Source: Paenibacillus sp. FSL K6-1096 (lineage in GTDB: Bacteria > Bacillota > Bacilli > Paenibacillales > Paenibacillaceae). From it: DNA of 64,000 bases. Position numbers and translations under genes: made by a program. The first letter of the stretch is position 1. Every line of letters begins with the position of its first letter. The stretch spans positions 2,666,001 through 2,730,000 of the forward strand of contig NZ_CP150274.1 in assembly GCF_037977055.1 (NCBI RefSeq), in the 5' to 3' direction. Shown here piece by piece: positions 60,571 through 64,000 of this stretch. Under the pieces are notes generated by a model, which was not told where the DNA came from, made no database searches, and saw nothing but the letters and a program-made list of their open reading frames with translations.

Positions 60571-61341
60571 TCAGCCAAAGGCTGTAAAGCTTGTATTGGA
60601 CAAAAATTGCTGTAATCTGGGACTCTGCGAACGGCGGAATATCGTATCCGGTGTTCCCTGCTCCACAATGACTCCCTGATCCATAAAGATCACCCGGTCA
60701 GCCACATTGGCGGCAAACTCCATCTCATGCGTGACCACAATCATGGTCATTCCTTCTCCGGCAAGATCCTTCATTACCCGCAGGACATCACCGACCAGCT
60801 CGGGGTCCAGCGCAGACGTAGGCTCATCAAACAGCATAATTTCAGGCTCCATCGCCAACGCCCGGGCAATCGCAACCCTCTGCTGCTGGCCGCCCGACAG
60901 ATAAATGGGATGCATATCCCGCTTTTCCAGCAGACCCACCTTGGCAAGCAGCGCCTCCGCCTTTTGGATGGCCGCCTTTTTATCCGTCTTCTTCACCCGC
61001 AGCGGTGCTTCTATGACATTCTCCAGCACGGTCATATGCGGCCACAGATTGAACTGCTGAAAGACCATGCCAGTTTTGAGCTTGCCCGGGGCTGACTTGG
61101 CAGGCCGGGCTTCCCCTGCTTGTCTCGCATACAGCACCTCATCCTGAATCCGGATGACACCTTCGGTCGGAGTTTCGAGCAGGTTCAGACAGCGGAGCAG
61201 CGTGCTTTTTCCTGAACCGCTGGGGCCGATGATGCCAACAACCTCTCCCATATCAATGTGCAGATCAATGCCTTTCAGAACAAGCTGGTCCCCGAACTTC
61301 TTGTGCAGCCCGGTTACCTCTACAGCTACAGAACTACTCAT
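60571..61341 (-). CDS. polar amino-acid ABC transporter ATPase (GlnQ-like)
   Basis: The 256-residue ABC ATPase has Walker [14 protein letters not shown] near residue 39, Q-loop FQQFNLW, signature [15 protein letters not shown] near 145 and Walker [16 protein letters not shown], with the H-loop VTHEMEFA. It powers the two membrane permeases encoded upstream. AGGGAGG precedes the ATG. The gene is followed by two RidA-like genes, an unusual extension of this transporter type. Confidence 0.9.
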   Translation of the reverse strand: MSSSVAVEVTGLHKKFGDQLVLKGIDLHIDMGEVVGIIGPSGSGKSTLLRCLNLLETPTEGVIRIQDEVLYARQAGEARPAKSAPGKLKTGMVFQQFNLWPHMTVLENVIEAPLRVKKTDKKAAIQKAEALLAKVGLLEKRDMHPIYLSGGQQQRVAIARALAMEPEIMLFDEPTSALDPELVGDVLRVMKDLAGEGMTMIVVTHEMEFAANVADRVIFMDQGVIVEQGTPDTIFRRSQSPRLQQFLSNTSFTAFG

Positions 61342-61369
61342 ACAGATCCCTCCCTGCTATAAAAAGCCG

Positions 61370-62053
61370 CTAAATCCACTCTGATCTTTTGTTCCGCTTC
61401 ATATATTTGGTGAAATGTGCCTCCCACTTGTCCGCCAGCGCAGCCAGCAGTGTATTCAATATCCAGTACAGAAGCGCAAGCGCAATGTACACTTCGAAAT
61501 AGCGGAAGGTCTCGCCGATAATCCGTGTTCCGGCAAAGGTCAGCTCATGAACCGTCACGGTGGACAGAATCGCCGACTCCTTGACCAGACCGACCAGCTG
61601 ATTGGTCAGCATCGGAATAATGAGCGCCATCATCTGCGGAAATGTAATCCGGGTAAAAGCCTGAACACGGCTCATGCCCAGTGAACGGGCTGCTTCCAGA
61701 TGTCCCTTCGGGACAGACTCCACTCCTGAACGGTAAATCTCGGCGAAATAGGCACTGCCGAAAATCGTCAGCGTAATCACTCCGCAGACAAATGCGCTTA
61801 AGGTTAATCCGTATAACGGACCTACGTAGTAGAGCAGATAGACCTGAACCAGGAACGGGGTTCCGCGCACCACATTGATATAGGATTTGCCGAGGAACCG
61901 GACCACGGAGCTGCCGGACATTCTCAGCATGCAGACCGGCACACCGAGCAGCATCCCCAGCACCAGGCTGGATGCACAGATCAGTATCGTATTATAGAGA
62001 CCGTGGAGCAGGGCCGGATAGAAATCGAGCAGGATAGAGAAGTCAATCGTCAT
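61370..62053 (-). CDS. polar amino-acid ABC permease 2
   Basis: The 227-residue permease has five or six helices and the conserved SYINVVRGTPFLVQVYLLYYVG block near residue 55 and the EAA loop GHLEAARSLGMSRVQAFTRITFPQ near 135. It is of the HisM/GlnP type. The ATG overlaps the stop of the partner permease by four bases, so the two are made together. Confidence 0.88.
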   Translation of the reverse strand: MTIDFSILLDFYPALLHGLYNTILICASSLVLGMLLGVPVCMLRMSGSSVVRFLGKSYINVVRGTPFLVQVYLLYYVGPLYGLTLSAFVCGVITLTIFGSAYFAEIYRSGVESVPKGHLEAARSLGMSRVQAFTRITFPQMMALIIPMLTNQLVGLVKESAILSTVTVHELTFAGTRIIGETFRYFEVYIALALLYWILNTLLAALADKWEAHFTKYMKRNKRSEWI

Positions 62054-62727
62054 GCCCGGTCACCTCCGCTTCTGCCGGTCCACACCGATTGTTTCCGGCG
62101 GTACAGATTAATCAGGAACATCAGACCCAAATTAATGACCAGATAGATCGCTGCAACCATAATATAGATCTCTGTAGGCCTGTAGGTTGTCGTTATAATT
62201 TGCTGTCCGGTCCGCAGCAGCTCCACGACGGAGATAATGGACACAATCGCCGAATTTTTCAGCACCAGAATGAATTCATTCGTCAGCGGCGGTACCAGCT
62301 TGGCAAAGACGAGCGGCATTTTGATCCGCAGCAGAATCTGCAGCTTGCTCATATCCAGGGCGCGTGCAGCCTCGATATAGCCCGGCGGAATCGATTCCAG
62401 CCCGGCGCGGAAATACTCGGATTGATAAGCCGCGGAGTTCATGGCCAGCGCCAGCATGCCGATGAGCCAGGTGGGCATGTCCACCCCGATCAGGGAGATG
62501 CCGTAATAAATGACGAACAGCTGGATAATAAACGGCACACCCCGGATAAAGCTTACGTAGGCACGGACAGGAATCTGCAATACTTTCAGTCCGCTGACCC
62601 GCATTTGCGAGAGCAGAATCCCTCCCAGAAAGGCGAGGACAATCGCCCCTGCCGATATTCCCGCCGTTAACAGGGCACCGTGCAGCAAATTCGGTAAATA
62701 CTTCACAACCGTTTCAAATTCGAACAT
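62050..62727 (-). CDS. polar amino-acid ABC permease 1
   Basis: The 225-residue permease carries the same HisM/GlnP blocks as its partner: YVSFIRGVPFIIQLFVIYYG near residue 57 and PGYIEAARALDMSKLQILLRI near 135. Two dissimilar permeases imply a heterodimer, as in several cystine and other amino-acid importers of Bacilli. It follows the binding protein gene. Confidence 0.88.
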   Translation of the reverse strand: MFEFETVVKYLPNLLHGALLTAGISAGAIVLAFLGGILLSQMRVSGLKVLQIPVRAYVSFIRGVPFIIQLFVIYYGISLIGVDMPTWLIGMLALAMNSAAYQSEYFRAGLESIPPGYIEAARALDMSKLQILLRIKMPLVFAKLVPPLTNEFILVLKNSAIVSIISVVELLRTGQQIITTTYRPTEIYIMVAAIYLVINLGLMFLINLYRRKQSVWTGRSGGDRA

Positions 62728-62751
62728 TCACACACCTCGCTTCACACATCC

Positions 62752-63654
62752 TTACTCTTGGATGCTGTACATTTCGTCAGGAACCTTCATCTCGAATCCG
62801 AACCACTGCTTTTGCATTTCCGCCAGCTTGCCGTTCTCCTTCATCCCGATGATCACACGGTTGAGATACTGCTGCATATCCGTGTCCCCTTTGCGGACCA
62901 TCCAGGCCAGATACGTCGGATCTCCTATCGTGCCTACGATCTCAAAAGTATCGGGCCGGCTTTTGACCAGCTGAGACATGGCCGGCAGAGCCTGAACCAC
63001 TGCATCCACCCGTTTGGCAGCCAAATCCTGATAGGCATCGGGATAGCTTACATATTCCTTCATTTCCTTGAAGCCGCCGCCGTCCGCTTTTAGCTTCTCG
63101 TTATATTTTTTCAGCGCATCCACCGGACCCGAATTGATCAGAACACCGACAATCTTGCCGTTCAGGTCGTCCACCGTCTGGATCGAATCATCCCCCTTAT
63201 GCTTCATCACCGCCGCCGTTCCTTCGGCAATGGGAACGGTAAAAAGGTAGTTCTCCTGTCTTTTCGGTGTAATGGTCATGGACGTAGCCACAATATCGAA
63301 CTTCCCGGCATCCAGCCCCGGCAGTATACCGGTAAAAGGTGTATCCGGCTGCTCCAGCTTCACTCCCAGCTCTTTCACCACTTCAGCCAGAATTTCCGCG
63401 CCGTAGCCTACAATTTTACCATCCTCAACAAATTCAAACGGTGCATAGGTTGCATCCGTACCGACCTTTATTTTGCCGTCCGCTTTAACCTTGTCCACCA
63501 GGCCCCCGCTTGCAGCGGTATTATTCCCCGGAGAAGGCGAACCCGCCGGATTGGCCGCAGAAGTGTTGTCCGCAGCATTGCCGCATCCCGCAAGCAGGGA
63601 AGTCAGGATTGTAATCACAGCCAGAGACTTGATGCCTTTAAGATGAAATACCAT
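62752..63654 (-). CDS. amino-acid-binding lipoprotein (SBP family 3)
   Basis: The 300-residue lipoprotein has a lipobox (TSLLAGCGN, Cys near residue 25), a low-complexity linker and a family-3 solute-binding domain (KIKVGTDATYAPFEFVEDG, DIVATSMTITPKRQENYLFT). GAAGGGG precedes the ATG. First gene of the importer operon on the minus strand. Ligand not readable; the downstream M20 and RidA genes point to an amino acid derivative such as an N-acyl amino acid. Confidence 0.88.
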   Translation of the reverse strand: MVFHLKGIKSLAVITILTSLLAGCGNAADNTSAANPAGSPSPGNNTAASGGLVDKVKADGKIKVGTDATYAPFEFVEDGKIVGYGAEILAEVVKELGVKLEQPDTPFTGILPGLDAGKFDIVATSMTITPKRQENYLFTVPIAEGTAAVMKHKGDDSIQTVDDLNGKIVGVLINSGPVDALKKYNEKLKADGGGFKEMKEYVSYPDAYQDLAAKRVDAVVQALPAMSQLVKSRPDTFEIVGTIGDPTYLAWMVRKGDTDMQQYLNRVIIGMKENGKLAEMQKQWFGFEMKVPDEMYSIQE

Positions 63655-63779
63655 TTCAGAACACCCCTTCAGTCATTGTAGTTTGCGACGCCGTGGGATT
63701 GAGCCTTAAGTTAACTTTAATGACATCCCGGTGTCTTTATTGCTTGTTAACTACCTTAACATGAATTTTTAAATAAAAA

Positions 63780-63819
63780 AAATAGACATAATCTTATTTG
63801 TTATAAAGACTGTCTATTT
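63780..63819. repeat. inverted repeat between the importer and the edge gene
   Basis: AAATAGACA (63780-63788) and TGTCTATTT (63811-63819) form 9-bp arms, 22 bp apart, in a very A/T-rich spacer that contains the importer promoter. It could be an operator or, for the minus-strand gene ending at 63837, a weak terminator. Confidence 0.5.
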
Positions 63820-63836
63820 AGATATTACTTATTATG

Positions 63837-64000
63837 TTATTTCAATGTCATATTATCCCGGTATAATTCCTTGTTCGAGAAAAATTCCAGCACTGCGGTT
63901 TCATCCTTCTCCTTCAGATACATCAGCGAGACCTTGGCGTGGACATCCACCTCGGACTCAACCGGTATGCGGGCCAGGGTATTCTTAAGGATCTCACTTC
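63837..64000 (-). CDS. C-terminal end of an unidentified gene
   Basis: The last 54 residues before a TAA stop read in frame from the window edge, with SEILKNTLARIPVESEVDVH in the first part and ending DNMTLK. The start lies beyond the window. The segment is charged with no membrane helix. I do not recognise a family. The frame and codon use look genuine. Confidence 0.5.
   Translation of the reverse strand, partial: SEILKNTLARIPVESEVDVHAKVSLMYLKEKDETAVLEFFSNKELYRDNMTLK

Overview
The window looks like chromosomal DNA from a Paenibacillus-type, spore-forming Firmicute. Support comes from the moderately GC-rich coding sequence with strong AGGAGG-type ribosome binding sites, several TTG/GTG starts, the sporulation protein YyaC, a SigB partner-switching module, xylA/xylR in Bacillus-type arrangement, YesM/YesN two-component systems beside sugar ABC transporters, a lysine riboswitch, and several families of short intergenic repeats. 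No rRNA, tRNA, prophage, insertion sequence or CRISPR array was seen.

Layout. 0.3-8.3 kb: housekeeping and small stress genes (SAM methyltransferase, ArsR regulator with an MFS exporter, alpha/beta hydrolase, yyaC, DUF1128, pirin, YtxH-like, DUF5665). 8.4-20.3 kb: a general-stress block. On the minus strand run a REC-PP2C phosphatase, a 1222-residue hybrid kinase with three receivers, a CheR-type methyltransferase, a second hybrid kinase, then rsbV-rsbW-sigB; next to it lie small stress and envelope genes, two of which carry the same SigB-like promoter as rsbV. This matches the RsbY/RsbK/RsbM route to SigB known from the Bacillus cereus group, with an extra kinase and extra receivers. 20.4-32 kb: NlpC/P60 hydrolase, CDF cation transporter, ABC-F protein, MBL hydrolase, CvfC-like HEAT protein, lysine riboswitch plus permease, nitroreductase with divergent MerR, transglutaminase. 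32.2-39.5 kb: a carbohydrate ABC importer (binding protein and two permeases, no ATPase gene) with its YesM/YesN-like sensor and regulator. 39.6-45 kb: xylB, xylA and xylR, separated by repeat-rich spacers. 45-49 kb: a glutaredoxin-like protein, trxB and a P1B-type metal ATPase with a Fur/PerR-like box. 49.4-58 kb: a three-gene glycan operon (mutarotase-like, GH2, GH94) divergent from a polysaccharide deacetylase. 58.4-63.7 kb: a polar amino-acid ABC importer followed by two RidA paralogues and an M20 amidohydrolase. The last 160 bp hold the 3' end of an unidentified minus-strand gene.

The most interesting points are the SigB signalling cluster with its small recognisable regulon, and the intergenic repeats: at four loci, repeats of unrelated sequence recur at a 51-bp spacing (39.7, 41.9, 49.3 and 58.0 kb). 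A separate ~105-bp element occurs at both ends of the window, with a partial copy in front of xylR. Family assignments rest on motif recognition by eye; no database search was run.
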